DNA of 64,000 nucleotides from Cycas panzhihuaensis (Eukaryota; Cycadophyta), in the NCBI GenBank assembly GCA_023213395.1, contig CM041465.1, positions 75,523,741 to 75,587,740 of the forward strand, in the 5' to 3' direction. The notes under the pieces are model-generated. The model worked only from the letters and a program-made list of their open reading frames with translations, had not been told where the DNA came from and made no database searches. The position numbers and the translations under genes are program-made. Positions 1 through 12,102 of this stretch are shown one piece after another; the first letter of the stretch is position 1; each line of letters starts with the position of its first letter.

Positions 1-212
1 CATCTACTACAAGAGATGGTTCTCTCAAAAGAATGACATTTAATGAATTTGAAAGTCTACTACTTCAACAAGAATAAATCTACACCAAGGATAATGAGGA
101 GGAACCATCCACATCAAGTGCATTCACGGCCAAATCAAAGGCCAAGCAGAATCCAAAACCTGCACTCTCAAAGCAGTTTAGGAACATGAACATTGGGTCC
201 TCAAGGACCAAT

Positions 213-1740
213 GTTGTATGTCATTATTGTGGAAAACCTGGCCACATAGCACCTGATTGTCAGAAAAAGCAAGCGGATCTACGTCCAAAGCAAAGAACAA
301 CCACGATAACCAAATCGGAATAAAGATCCACGTCAACAATACCAACAAAGATTCCAAAGAAGAATAACAAAGAAGAATAGCAACCCCCTCAACCAAATCG
401 AGGTGCCTATCGAGGAGGTCAAAGAGGAAGGGGGGGTTTTAGAGGTGGCAATCAACGCCACTTTGATCAGTTTGCAGATGAAGACAAATTGTTTTGTGCA
501 TATCAAACATCCAAGGTTGATGAAACTTGTATTATTGATTCTGGAGCTTCACAACACATGACTGGAAGTGAAGAGCTCCTCACCGACATCAAGGAAGATA
601 AAGGTCAATCAGTGACCTTTGGAAACAATCAATCTGTTAAAATTTCTAGAATATGCACAATAACTCCATTTCATTCTTCATCAAATCCTTCCTCCTCATT
701 TCCCAATGGCAATGCTTATTTCATACCTTCAATAGACAAGAACTTACTATCTGTTAGCAAGTTGGACAAGCAACAGATGAGTGTCTTGTTCAAAAATGGA
801 AAATGTGTAATCAGTGACAAAGATGACCAAGTAGTAGCTGTTGAATATGAGGATCAAGGCCTCTACAAATTGGATGCAAATAATATTACACTTGATTATG
901 CTTACTCTGGTTCAATTGTCACTCCATACTTGTCCAAGATGCAACTTTGGCATCAATGTCTAGGCCATTTGAGCTTAGACAACCGAGGCGATGATCAACA
1001 AGAATATGGTACATGGGCTTCCAAAGATCTATGGCACAAAATGTCTTTGTGAAGCATGCATTATGGGGACTCAGCATCGCTTGCCTTTCCCTAAAGGCAA
1101 AGCATGGAGTGCATCACATCCTTTGTAACTGATACACTCAGATTTCTGTAGACCTATGTCCAACGCATCTTTTGGAGGAGCTTTATATTACATCTCCTTC
1201 ATTAATGACTTTTCTCACAAAGTCTGGGTCTACTTCATCAAGCACAAGTATGAAGCTTTTTCCAAATTCAAAGAATTCAAGCTTGAAGTAGAAAATGAGT
1301 CTGGCCACTCAATCAAAACATTAAGGACAGACAACGGAGGTGAATTTACTTCAAATGAATTCACTCAATAATGCAAGGATAACGGCATTCGGAGACAACT
1401 GACTATTCCTCACACTCCTCAACAAAATGGGATCTCCGAGAGAATGAACAGAACTTTGGCTAATAAAGCCAAAGCAATGATAGGACTCACTCGAGCTTCG
1501 GTAAGCATTTAACATGACCTATGTGGCCAATCGCGATCCAACTACAGTGCCCACCAATATGACACCGAGGAGGCATGGTGCAGCAAAATCCAATCACAAC
1601 CATTTGAGGACTTTTGGGTGCACTGCTTATATGCACATCCCCGATCAGCAAAGGACAAAATTAGACAAGCATAGTCTAAAATGCATCTTTGTAGGATATG
1701 TCATTCACAAAGAAAGCCTACAAGTTGTATGACCCCATGG
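213..1740 (+). pseudogene. Element A gag end, protease and integrase (decayed)
   Basis: The CCHC zinc knuckle of gag (C-x2-C-x4-H-x4-C) is encoded at about 219-260. The aspartic protease motif D-S-G-A-S followed by QHMTG lies at about 537-560, and the gag-pre-integrase region with the LWHQCLGH-type motif at about 945-975. The integrase core runs from about 1156 to 1500, with the second catalytic Asp in RTDNGGEFTS and the Glu in the ISERMNR segment. Reading is broken by stops near 1052, 1371 and 1510 and by frame changes, so no functional polyprotein can be made. The copy was probably long inactive before sampling. Confidence 0.85.
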
Positions 1741-1980
1741 GGAAGAAAATGCATCTCTCAAGAGATGTCATTTTCTTGAAGAAGATCATAAGGAGTTGCA
1801 AACAACATCCCCGCAACCTTCCATTGACAACTGCAGAAGAAGATTGTTGAGGCTTTCCTTCCTCTCAATCTTCTACACCATGTACATCATCTCGCACTTT
1901 GGACCGCTCACATCATCTCGATCCGCTACACTTGATCCAAGCACATCTTACGTTGACCAACCACTTAGACCGTAAAAATC

Positions 1981-3612
1981 TTGAGGTTCAAGTTACTTCG
2001 ATTCAAAAGTTACCAAAATGGTACACTCAGACAATTTAGGACGGCCACATTATTGAAGGAAAATGTCCATCAAAATATAGGCAGCAAACCAATTATGCAC
2101 TTATGGCTGAAGTGCTATGTGTTGATGAGCCTTCCACTTTTGAGGAGGCTTCCAAAAATGAAAATTGGAAGGCTACCATGGATGAAGAAATCCATTATAT
2201 TGAAAAGAATAGCACTTGGGATTTAGTTGAATTGCCTAAACACAAATAGGCAATCAGTTGCAAATGGGTCTACAAGACCAAATTCCATTCTGATGGTTCA
2301 CTTAAGCGGCAGAAAGCCCGCCTTGTGGCAAAAGGATTCAAAAAAAAAGAAGGCATAGACTATGAGGAGACTTTTGCACCATTGGCAAATATGAACACCA
2401 TTAGACTCATCTTGGCTTTAGCTACTCAATGCAAATGGCCAATCTATCAGATGGACATGAAGAGCGCCTTTCTTAATGGCAATATTCAGGAGGAGGTATA
2501 CTTAGAGCAACCTCCCAGCTACAAAGTACAAGGCAAGGAGCATTTTGTGCGTCGCCTTAAAAAGGCGTTATATGGCTTGAAACAAACTTCAAGAGCATGG
2601 TACTCAAAGATCGATAATTACTTCTTGAGACATGGGTTTCATCGATCTACTTCAGATCCTAATCTGTATATAAAACATGAAAAGAACCATGTGATTTTTG
2701 TCGCCTTGTATGTAGATGACTTAGTAATCACTGGCAGTGACACTAAGATGATACACATTCTCCAAGATGACTTGAAGAGAAGTTTCGAGATGACAGATCT
2801 TGGACTTCTCCATTATTTTTTAGGCTTTGAGATATGGCAACAGCCAGGTTATATCTTCATCTCCCAAGTGAAATATTCTTAGGACATTTTGTAACAGTTC
2901 AGGATGCAAGACTACAAACCAGTGCCTACACCAATGGAGAATGGATCTAAGCTTACTCTCAATGAGGAAGCTGCACCAACAGATCCCACACTTTACCGGC
3001 AGTTGATTGGAAGCCTCGTCTATCTCACCAACACTCGACCGGACATTTCATTTGCAGTTGGGATTTGCTCACGATACATGTCTCAACCCAATCAAATACA
3101 TTGGAATGCAGCTAAACGCATACTTAAATATATCAAAGACACATTGCGGATGGCCTTGGTATGCGCATAATGAGAACTTCACTCTGGAAGGGTTCTCAGA
3201 TTCTGATTGGGCAGGTTGCCAAGATAGCAGGAGATCAACCTCGGGATATTATTTTTCCCTTGGTTCAGCAGTTGTTTTGTGGAGTTGCAAGAAGCAACCC
3301 AATGTTACCTTGTCCTCCACCAAAGCAGAGTACAAAGTCATGGTCGTGACTTGTGAAGCTATCTGGCTACAACGGATTCTTGGGGAACTTGGACTTGAGC
3401 AAAATCACCCCATCATGATATATTGTGACAATCAAAGTGTACTCAAGTTAGCCAAGAATCCAATTTTTCATGCACGGACAAAACACATCGAGGTTCACCA
3501 TCACTTCATCAGAGAGCATGTGCAGAATGGTAAGATCAACCTCCAATACAGACCTACAGAGGAGCAGACAGCAGATATCTTTACCAAGCCTCTTGGTAGA
3601 GAAAATTTGTAA
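1981..3612 (+). pseudogene. Element A reverse transcriptase and RNase H (decayed)
   Basis: The copia RT starts in a frame-shifted stretch around 1990-2230. It then reads openly from 2325 to 2880 with DMKSAFLNGNIQEEVYLEQP (first catalytic Asp), LKKALYGLKQTSRAWY and the active-site box YVDDLVITG at about 2707-2733. A stop at 2881 breaks the link to the connection region at 2904-3170. A frame change near 3160 leads to RNase H (3170-3612) with the SSTKAEY and CDNQSV motifs and the terminal TADIFTKPL. Most domain residues survive; the lesions are point stops and indels. The polypurine tract follows 43 bases after the stop. Confidence 0.88.
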
Positions 3613-3665
3613 AATTCAGAGATGGTCTTGGTGTCCGACTTAACATTGTAAACAGTAAGGGGGGG

Positions 3666-4210
3666 TGTTAAACCTTATGTTTACATGTTACGATAATGTA
3701 CTTTAATTTTTATGTAATATGTGTACTTTTGTACTTCAGGGGTGACTTATCACTTAAGTGATAAAGTGTACACCCACATTCTTTCTAGTGACACAACGTT
3801 GTCATTAAAGGGTCAAATGGACCCTTTGCTCACATGAGAGCCCAAAAGGACATATGTCCTACATGCAAGGCATGTATCTTAGATGTTTGGCACTTGTCAA
3901 ACATCCAAGGCCTTAGGGGTCTCATTTCACTCTATATAATGAGATCTCTTCTCATCGTCTCATAAGAGAGTTGGAGATGTATTGTTATGCTGTCTGTTTG
4001 CTAATCAAACTGTTTATTCTTTGGAGGTTGGACCAATTCCAACTCCACACATTTGGTATCATTTCTCTTGCTCCTTCATTTTATGCTTTGTCTCTTATGC
4101 TTTCTTTCATCTTGAGAGTATTATACTTGTTAAGTATTTGTTCTTCTAGAACTAGAGTGATCCTAGCTTCTAGATCTTGGGGCTATGAGGCCATTAGGCC
4201 TCTTTTCACA
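3666..4210 (+). repeat. 3' LTR of element A (545 bp)
   Basis: Starts TGTTAAACC directly after the polypurine tract AGTAAGGGGGG (3655-3665) and ends in CA at 4210. A TATATAA box at 3933-3939 marks the likely start of the R region. No gene lies inside; the open frame across 3971-4213 is a chance frame. Confidence 0.85.
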
Positions 4211-4213
4211 TAA

Positions 4214-4385
4214 GAATCTTGTATTTCACAATCATACCAAACATACCAGTACAAAAGTCTACAGGATTCGAGAACTTGTTCAAGACAGCACGATTCATCT
4301 AGATTACTGCCCAACAACAAATCAAGTCGCTGATATCTTCACCAAACTGCTACAAAAGGTGAAGTTTGAACAATTCAGAAAATAG
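4214..4385 (+). pseudogene. RNase H C-terminus of copia relic B2
   Basis: Encodes the end of copia RNase H from the KN.VFHNHTKH segment through HLDYCPTTNQVADIFTK to a stop at 4383-4385. The same segment of element B reads KNRIFHDRTKH...ADQVANIFTKPLQ, which shows common family membership. The upstream part of the domain was displaced by the insertion of A exactly at the 'AKN' codons. It is a fragment and cannot act alone. Confidence 0.85.
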
Positions 4386-4462
4386 CTCGGCCTTTAGGCC
4401 TCCATTTCCAACTAATAGGAGGAGATGATGACAGGAACATCATACTCAGTCTTATTCGTGAA

Positions 4463-4605
4463 AACCCATTATGGGCGTGGAAGAACCTATGTAAGTCTCT
4501 GCTCTATCCCATTCATGAAAACCCCTTGAGGGCGCAAAAGGATAAGGGTGGTACTAGTTTTAAAAATCAAAACCTATGAAAACTAAAAAGGGCATGGGGG
4601 ATGAC
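4463..4605 (+). other. Repeated CCC/GGG hairpins in the copia 3' tail
   Basis: Three successive copies of a TGAAAAC...GGGC motif lie at about 4459-4476, 4515-4534 and 4576-4592. The first can fold as CCCA-TTA-TGGG and the second as CCC-CTTGA-GGG; the third has lost its left arm. Element B has the same motif on the minus strand at 12384-12393 as CCC-GAAA-GGG. The function is unknown; position between the pol stop and the polypurine tract suggests an RNA element. Confidence 0.55.
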
Positions 4606-4872
4606 AAAACGGTATATAAAGACTCAGCAGACTTAGCTGGAAATATATTACACTGCTTGGCTATCTAGCTGCATTCAAAGAGCCACTTGAGCCAAAATTG
4701 TTAGTCCATATAAGTTCGTGGATTTTTATTCCCCTAAGAGTTTTCCCACAAAAGTGTCATGTAGCCCATTGGATTTTCTTTCAATGTAATAATAAGGCTC
4801 AAATGAAGACCTCATAGAATAGATCAGAATAGGCCAAAATGACCTTCCACCATTAAGGGGAGAATTGAAAGG

Positions 4873-5224
4873 TGTTAATGCCTAAGGTCATTTGCATTAG
4901 AATTAGATTAATAAGAGTCATTTCATAACTTAGAAAAAGTGACTCTAATATAATGATATAATACTCACTTAAGTGAAATGCACTTTATGTGCATCTATGT
5001 AATTTCACCTAAGTTTCATGTGAATTTATTTAGGCGGGAAAACCCTAATCAAATTCTCTTATCAATAAAAGGTGAAATCCAAAAGAATGACTTAGTGATT
5101 TCATCTCCTATTTTGAGCTCTCAAATTTGCCTCTTATATCTTGAGTGCATTCTTACTCTTGTCTCCATTCATGTTTGCTATTGTGAAGTGTTAGAGTGGG
5201 CAACCTAGATCCATTACTCCAACA
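4873..5224 (+). repeat. 3' LTR of copia relic B2 (about 352 bp)
   Basis: Starts TGTTAATGCC right after a purine-rich tract and ends CCAACA at 5224. It is related to, but clearly diverged from, the LTRs of element B. The next five bases, ATTCA, would be its right target duplication. Confidence 0.7.
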
Positions 5225-7481
5225 ATTCAATTATCTTAGGTTTTTAATATCATGAGCAGAGCTTTGTAGTTCTTCCATTATTTCTATAATTTCTATCTCA
5301 AGTATAAATTTTCTAATAGCTCAAAATATGGACTCTTAAATTAGGATTTCAATGCTTCGCTTAAAATCGAAATCTAATCCCTTAGGGGAAGTTATAGCCC
5401 TTTTAAGGTGGGTTGCGATGAGGTTTTTCTGGAGATTGTAACAATACCTATTACTAAAATGCTAATAACTTTTTACTCTGATATCTAATAGGTCTGAAAC
5501 CACTTCCAACGAAAAGTAGACATCAAAACACACAGATTCAAGAAAAAAAAAAAATGAGGTCAATTGAACACTTGTAGTCAAAGTTATGGCTGTTTGAAGT
5601 TGCAATAGCATTGTTTAAGTCATAAAAACAATGATGGACAATAGATCGAAACTAAATTCCTTATAATTTTCACAATTTCACTCTAAAACCTATAGTATAA
5701 CCACTTAAAATTTGCAAAGTATGCATAATCCACTCGAATTTAGGATTATTTCTTTTTTAAAAAAATTATTTATACTCCTGAAAGTGTAGATTTTTGATAC
5801 ACCAAAAATGAAGCTCTAATACCACTTGAAATAATCATAAATTGGATCCACTTCCTCAAATACAAAAGACAATAAAAATAAAATATAAGATGAAGTTCCT
5901 AATAGCCAAATGGTCAAAAAAACCGAAATGAATTAACTCACAAAAAATAATTTACAAATGAAGGATAATTCTCTAAGGGGCCAAAATTGACCACCTTTAA
6001 AAAATCGAATTCCTAATAATAATAAAACCAATTTCAAATGATAATAATAAAATGCCTACTCTCTAATAATAATAAAACTGACTTCTAATAATTGCAATTG
6101 AGGTTGAATTCTATTAATCCATGATCTAACCATAACTATGGCCAACTTCCATTAATGGTATAGGTCCCCAACAACACATTCTGAAAGCATTGAGCTCTGT
6201 TTAAAAGTCGTTTATACATGTTGAACATTAGACCTTGTGCCTGGGCAACAAAGAGGTTGTTGGCACCTTCCATGGACATGATTTGATCTATTTCAGGACT
6301 TTTCTAACTCGTGTTTATGGCATGGTGATGTATTATATTATGCATGGATGTTTAGATGCTTGGCTTGGAGTTAATTCTCTTGTTTGAAAGTTGTTGGCTC
6401 GTTTATGCTAATGGGAATACTAGCATGGTGCGTCGTGATTTGTTAGAGATATAGCAATTTATAATCAAGATTATATTCTTCCCCAAGATTACAAACCATA
6501 TGTTATGATAGCAATTATTAATTACTCATCTTTGTGTATTTTTTAAATCACGTATACATTAAAAGCTACACCCACGTCTCTTTAGAGGAAGCCATTGCAC
6601 ATTGGAATAAAAATTCTTGATTAATGAGCGATTTAATCACACACTAGAAGCATAGATTTGAAGCATTGAGAGTGGAGATGATTCCGAGCATGTCGGAAGC
6701 CATGCAAAGCTAATTTGGAGTGTGTTTGTTGCTCATTTGGAAACTATGTTTATTGTACAAAGTTGCATGGCGAATACTTTGATGTTGATAAAATTTTATA
6801 GTAAGAGCATGTGTAGATTAGCTACGTTGAAACCTTGTTCTAACATGGAGATGACATCTGATGATCCTACTTGATGAGAGCTATTTTTAGAGCTTGTTTG
6901 GAACGTGAACACATATTGCAATGGAGCATGTTGTGTGCATTTATGAGCCACTATGGGTGGTATGATGGTTTGCATATATGTCAGATCAAGTGATACATTA
7001 TGTTTGCTATTTTCCTTAAAACGTAAGTGAATTAATGTATTCCATTTAAAAGATTATGATACATGTGAGAGGCAATGCAACGCATTTGGATAGTGTAAAG
7101 TTATGAAGCACAGAAACCACATATATGAAGCACAAGACTACATTTGTAGTATGTGAAAATCGATATGAAGCATGGAGGCCATATATGAAGCATAAACATT
7201 GCATTTGAAGCATTAAAGTGTTGTCCTAGAATGTTTGAAGGGGTGCGAACATTTAAAACATAATCAAAACTCATGTCTCAAGCCGTCATGAATCCATTCA
7301 AGCTCTAGATTACGTAGTGTGCAAAAGAAGCCATTGTTGGGCAGCCTTTGCACAGTTCCAAGAGAAGGGCTAAGCCCATCAATGGGTGATGAGCTTTTTC
7401 AAAGATATGACATGGAAAAAAACCACAAAAAAAGTAGATTCAAGGTGCCTTCTAGAACTAGGCATATTAATTGTTGATTAG
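5225..7481. other. No gene seen; decayed AT-rich sequence
   Basis: No open frame shows a recognisable domain on either strand. There is a possible minus-strand primer-binding remnant at 5813-5824 (GCTCTAATACCA, the complement of a Met-tRNA primer site with one change). A scatter of TGAAGCA motifs occurs at about 7105-7212. I read the stretch as old retrotransposon debris. Confidence 0.5.
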
Positions 7482-7670
7482 AGTAATCTAAAGGAGATCT
7501 TGAATAGACAAAGTTTAGAGCTACAAACTAATGAAACTGCCATTAACTCTAGATCAGGCAACACTAATTCTAATTCACGACCTAATGAAACTATCATTAA
7601 CCCTAGATCAGACAACACTAATTCTAATTCACGACCTGAAACAGATACATTAGTGCGAGATTCGTGTTGA
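7482..7670 (+). pseudogene. Short open frame with a duplicated 18-codon repeat
   Basis: A 62-codon open frame between stops, without a clear start. It contains two in-frame 54-bp repeats (7528-7581 and 7582-7635), each reading roughly NET..IN.RS.NTNSNSRP. The repeats differ by only a few bases. It lies about 130 bp upstream of a polypurine-like tract and LTR remnant (7801), so it may be the end of a decayed retroelement frame. I recognise no family. Confidence 0.35.
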
Positions 7671-7800
7671 TTTAGAAACTTACTGAAATTATCCTTAAAG
7701 GAGGGTGTGTTAAATGCAAATAAAATAGCAATGACAATTTTATCCTTTGTTGGAGATTTCTAATTATAGACAAAATCCCCACTTTCGTATTAAGGGAGGA

Positions 7801-8096
7801 TGTTAGAGTGACAATTTAGGTTAATTGCTTATGGTTAATGCTAAGTGGTGATTAATTAATGTTAATCCAAAAGGCACGAATGCCAAGAGTTGCAACCACT
7901 AATAAATGCACCATTTAGGTGTTGTATAAACCCTTAAGTGGCATTTGTAATATGGCTCATCCATATTAAGGAAGATGTATCAATCAAGATTAGAAGAAAT
8001 GTAGTCGATCATTTTTTCTATATGGATTTTTTCTCAAAAAGATTTTGCCATATAAAATTGTGCACTATGTACTATGCTCTTGAATGTTTACTTACA
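7801..8096 (+). repeat. Probable LTR remnant (about 296 bp)
   Basis: Preceded by a purine tract (TATTAAGGGAGGA, 7788-7800), starts TGTTAGAGTG and ends TTACA at 8096. It contains a TATA-like TGTATAAACCC near 7922. The sequence just after it (from 8097) resembles a decayed Met-tRNA primer site followed by CCAGGTT. No second copy is in the window, so the limits are tentative. Confidence 0.45.
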
Positions 8097-8786
8097 TAGG
8101 TATGATCAAGATCCAGGTTGTGTTTAGAAATACAAGATTTTATAGTTTCATGTTTCTTCACAAAATTGCCCACAACTACATTATTTCCACATAGTCACTT
8201 CGAAATTTTGAATTTTGATGCCCTAAGGGTCTACAAACACAATAGTTCCTCAATCTTCTTCCAACGAAATTCTCTAATAATGAATTTCCCTAACTCCAAA
8301 TCATTTTTTGAATTTGAATCTAGCTCAACAACCTTACATAGAATTTGCGCTCCACACTAGATTCCCAACTCTTTATGAAATTATCACTCCACTCATAAGA
8401 TTTGGCTCTAATACCAAATGTGAGAATTAAATGAACCAAGAACATAACCAACAAAAAATATTCCAATAGAATTAGTCCAACTTCAAATATTTGCATTGAT
8501 TCACAACTCAACTTATATGTGCAAGCCACATTGTAAATATAAATATATATGTTGACCAATAATTGCCCATCAACCTAGTAACTACCCTAAAACGTGTCAT
8601 ACAACCATTCGAGATCTTATAACCCCCAATTGATTCAACTAACCACTAAGACTCATAGCGTTAAGTTATGACATGTGTAGACATTAATTCCAGTGTTTAG
8701 CACCTCTAGCATTACTTATTCCTAAGTGAGTTAGATTGTCCCCAAATTTGAGTGGTCTTAGCTCTATAATTTAACTAATATCCTTA
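8097..8786. other. Decayed sequence with a minus-strand primer-site remnant
   Basis: GCTCTAATACCA at 8405-8416 is the complement of a Met-tRNA primer site, and the TGTGAG that follows at 8419 would be the inner end of a minus-strand 5' LTR. The LTR's outer end is not visible. No coding domain is recognised; the open frames here are short and featureless. Confidence 0.4.
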
Positions 8787-8945
8787 TTAATCTTTAAAAT
8801 TTTCACTCCCACTTCCCTTAAGCACACTTAGAGTTTTTAGGTCTTCTTTACCTACTATGTTTTCTTCTTCTATAGTACTTAGATCCAACCAATCCTCTTC
8901 CCCCACCATGTCATATTCTTTATCTATATAATCTACCTCATCCAT
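8787..8945 (-). pseudogene. Small acidic open frame of unknown origin
   Basis: A 52-codon frame reading from an ATG at 8945 to a TAA at 8787, rich in Asp and Glu (MDEVDYIDKEYDMVGEEDW at the start). Similar low-quality coding traces continue upstream on the same strand to about 9200 but with stops. I do not recognise the family. The acidic composition and nearby LTR debris suggest a retroelement spacer region, but this is a guess. Confidence 0.2.
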
Positions 8946-9899
8946 TTTTTATGTTATTACACTTAATTCCATATCTATTTCATAATCTTCTTATTATATT
9001 GCTTTTAGACATAGTGGTGCAGTTCGATAAGTGCCCCTCTCTAGACTCAATGAAGTTTCTCCTTTATATATTGTTTGTAATACTCCTTTTACGAATACCA
9101 GTTTGAAGGCTTCTTCTCCTACAATTGCCTTCGCCTTCTTTCTTCTAAATATCTTAACCTAGGGTAATTTGCTCAATTCCCTCTTAAGTTCTCCATCTCA
9201 CTAACTCTTCTCATGGCCTATCTCTAGCAGTGACTCTTAATCGTGGGTAAGTGCTTAGTTAAACCCCAAGTTTAACACAAGTAGGATTCTCAACTTCCAC
9301 TTACAAGTGTACTAACAACCCTGATCTATTAAAAGATCTAATAATTAAAAGAGTGTAAGGAAAGTGAAGGGCTAAGCTTTTTAAATGGTCCAACCCTAAT
9401 TTATAAAGTAGATCTAATAGTTGGCCAAAAACAATTTTTAGAAATAAGTAGGTAGAGTTAATCTACACAATCCTACCATGCTTTCCGTGAAGTTCATTAG
9501 TCTAATAACTCCATTTTCAAACCTTCTTTCCCACAAAATTAAGTCTTAATTGTTCTGCATTGGCCATACAACGGGTTGGTCCCCTTAGGAATGCACCAAT
9601 CTTAAAACTTGAAGTAAGGTAAAAACCTTTTTTTAACCTCTCAACCTAAAAATTTTAATTAATTTTAAATCAAATAATGCCAAATGGAGTTATTTGAATT
9701 GCTCAAATAACTTGAATACTTACTTGAACTTGAAATTGTTGCTAGGTATGATGCTTGAAGAATAAAATTATTTACTTATAGTGCTTTTAAGGGGTCCTTC
9801 TTTAGTGCTTGAAGTAAAGAATTTACCAAATACATGAGCAATTTTTTACGAAAATAAGCACACCAAGACACTTCATGACCTTAAAATGGTCCTAACATA
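8946..9899. other. No recognisable feature
   Basis: AT-rich sequence with broken frames on both strands. Nothing can be assigned. Confidence 0.5.
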
Positions 9900-11736
9900 C
9901 ATTAAAATTTGATTTTTATTAACATTGTTTTATTTTTCGAGCTTGATTTGATACCAAATAATGAAGTAGGTCACCTCACAAGGAGCCTTAAATCACTTAT
10001 AAACGTGAAATTTTCACTCAAAATAATAAGAAACTATTAAAAACTATTTAAAAAATAGTATTTTGATCAATAAAAATACTTGCAAAATTTTTAAAAATGC
10101 TAAAATAATCAAAATTTATAATGAAAAAGTGATTTTATACTTAAAAAATAATAATAATAATCACTTAAATCATAAACTTAGAAAAACATGGCCTGATGTT
10201 ATTGGAATATTTCTAAAATATTCCAAATGATATGACATAAAGTTATATCTTCAAAGTTGAAAATTGAAATTTTTTCAAAAAAATTGATCTACTCATAGTC
10301 GTGCAACTCAATTTTCAGTAAATCGATCGTAACTCATTCGATGATCAACAAAATAGCCCAAAATTTTAGGAGCACAATTTCAGGAGCACATATGTATGCA
10401 AATGTCAATGAGAGCTAGCTTTCAAATGGCAAGAATCCGTTGAGTATTAAGTTTTTTAAACTTGAACAATTTGGACAACTGCCACTTCTTTGAGTCCTCT
10501 TTCTTCATAGAATCTAATCTTGATCACTACAGCGATATCTTTATAAGAAAAGGTGCCAAATCAAGGGTTTTACTACAAAAATAATGCCCAATAATGGCTT
10601 GAGTTCCCAACTGAGTTCAGATGGAGTGCAGGGTTGTTTTCTCTCCAAAAGAGAGCAAACGAACAGATTTCCACATCATGAATTACCTACAGCACACAAA
10701 TTAGGTCTACACAATAGAAAAAAATCTAAAAATTCTCACTTTTCCTTCAACAAGTTAAAAAAGCTCAAAAAAATAATGAAAATAATTTTTTTATAGTATT
10801 AAACTTAAAAAACAATGAAAATCTGAAATTTTTATAAGTTCGAAGAGAAGCCCAATAGTCTTGAATCGCCTTTGTACTACAAAGGTCATCACCAAGGGAT
10901 GGCTCTTAAGAACTAGCCTCCAAATCCACAACTAAAACCCCAACCAAGTAACTCTAATATCAAAATAATGAATGTGGATCATTTGGGAACAATGGAGGAA
11001 TAAACTAAGATGATTAGCGTCAACACTAAACTAAATATGAGTAAGCATATAAGCACAATAAGAAGTGGAGGAGGAGGAATTGATCCTAGCTCCAACAAGA
11101 TTAGCTTGTATTCAACTCAACAACATAATAGTACGTCTTAGTCTCCCAATAGATACATAAGAAAATAGTCTCATATATATAGGTGAAAAAGTACCACTTT
11201 GGGGTGTTGCATATTTGAGAAAGTACCTTGCATGTTGAGCAATTGTCCAATCGTGCATGCATATGTGCAAATATACAAAAAGAGGGTAAAAGGTCCATTG
11301 ACCCATAAGTTACAACATAATACACACTAAAGAAGTGTGGGTGCGTACTTTACATAGTAAGTGAAAAAATACCTTTACATAATACATAACCTAGTAATAG
11401 AACATGGAGGTTCTAATAATTGGATCTAATGAAAACAATCTAACCAACATTATTAGGCTATGAATCGAATTGGTATACTCAGTCAACTCATACCAATGAA
11501 TGACCACTTATTAACAATGTGAATCTTGCTCATTGATTATGCCTCTCTCTCATTCCACTCTAATCAATTACACATTCATCGCCTCCAAACACATGAAACA
11601 ATAAATAGACAAGATCTTGATATATTATTAGTAAAATATCATCAATTAAAATTCTCTCATAACCCTAATAAACAATAACAAAAATGATACGAATCTTGTC
11701 ACCCTAATTAATGTCTTTTAGCATCTTAAAATTGAT
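9900..11736 (-). mobile_element. C-like copia relic: leader, primer site and LTR start
   Basis: The sequence before 10952 parallels the untranslated leader of element C. It includes a TCACCT..CAAGGAGC motif at 9971-9986 and a CTTGAATCGCCTT...GGTCATCACCAAG stretch near 10860-10900 that matches C near 32690-32735. A decayed primer site CTCTAATATCA (10952-10962) is followed by TG at 10969, the expected inner end of a minus-strand 5' LTR. That LTR is interrupted by element B at 11737. Body and 3' LTR were not found. Confidence 0.5.
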
Positions 11737-11741
11737 CTTAT

Positions 11742-12102
11742 TTTTTAGGGAATGGATCGAGGGATCTAGTGCACTAACACTACACAATGGCAAATAGTGG
11801 AGACAAGCACAATGTACTCAACAAGAGAAATGCTAATAGCTTGAGCTTAAAGAGGAGAAGTGTAGAATATATGATCACTCTCTATGTAATTTCAGCTTAT
11901 ATAATGAGAATGTTCATTAAAATTTGGAATTTAAGTTTTCCCTCCTAATGACATTCAAATGAGATTACATGAAATTACAATGAAATGAACTTTATGTCAT
12001 TTCACTTAAGCATAGTCACCTTACCCTAAAGTTATAAACATAAAAGTGACTTTATCTAATTCTAACTTTATGAAATGACCATGTGACATTAACATCGTCA
12101 CA
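11742..12102 (-). repeat. 3' LTR of element B (361 bp)
   Basis: Matches 19153-19522 over its full length with scattered substitutions and a short indel. On the element's strand it starts TGTGACGATGTTAATG after the polypurine tract (complement of 12103-12119). The terminal bases at 11742 have decayed from the expected CA end. Confidence 0.9.

Larger units (their letters stand above)
1..4210 (+). mobile_element. Ty1/copia element A, 5' end outside window
   Basis: Plus-strand copia retrotransposon cut by the window start. The order of parts is gag zinc knuckle, protease, integrase, reverse transcriptase, RNase H, polypurine tract and 3' LTR; integrase before RT is diagnostic of copia. The coding region has several stops and frame changes, so this copy is dead. 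The LTR ends at 4210, and the next base resumes the RNase H reading of another copia family, so A sits inside relic B2. The five bases after it (TAAGA) should be the target duplication; the left copy is outside the window. Confidence 0.9.
4211..5224 (+). mobile_element. Copia relic B2, 3' end of a B-family element
   Basis: The last part of an older + strand copia element, split by element A. It holds the RNase H tail, an untranslated tail with repeated hairpins, a polypurine tract (about 4853-4872) and the 3' LTR. Protein and tail sequence match the minus-strand element B at 11742-19522, so both belong to one family. The 5' part must lie left of the window, beyond A. Confidence 0.85.

Noticed and set aside
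8118-8559. Two opposing open frames of about 80 codons
   Set aside because: No conserved motif; they overlap a primer-site remnant and are explained by AT-rich composition.
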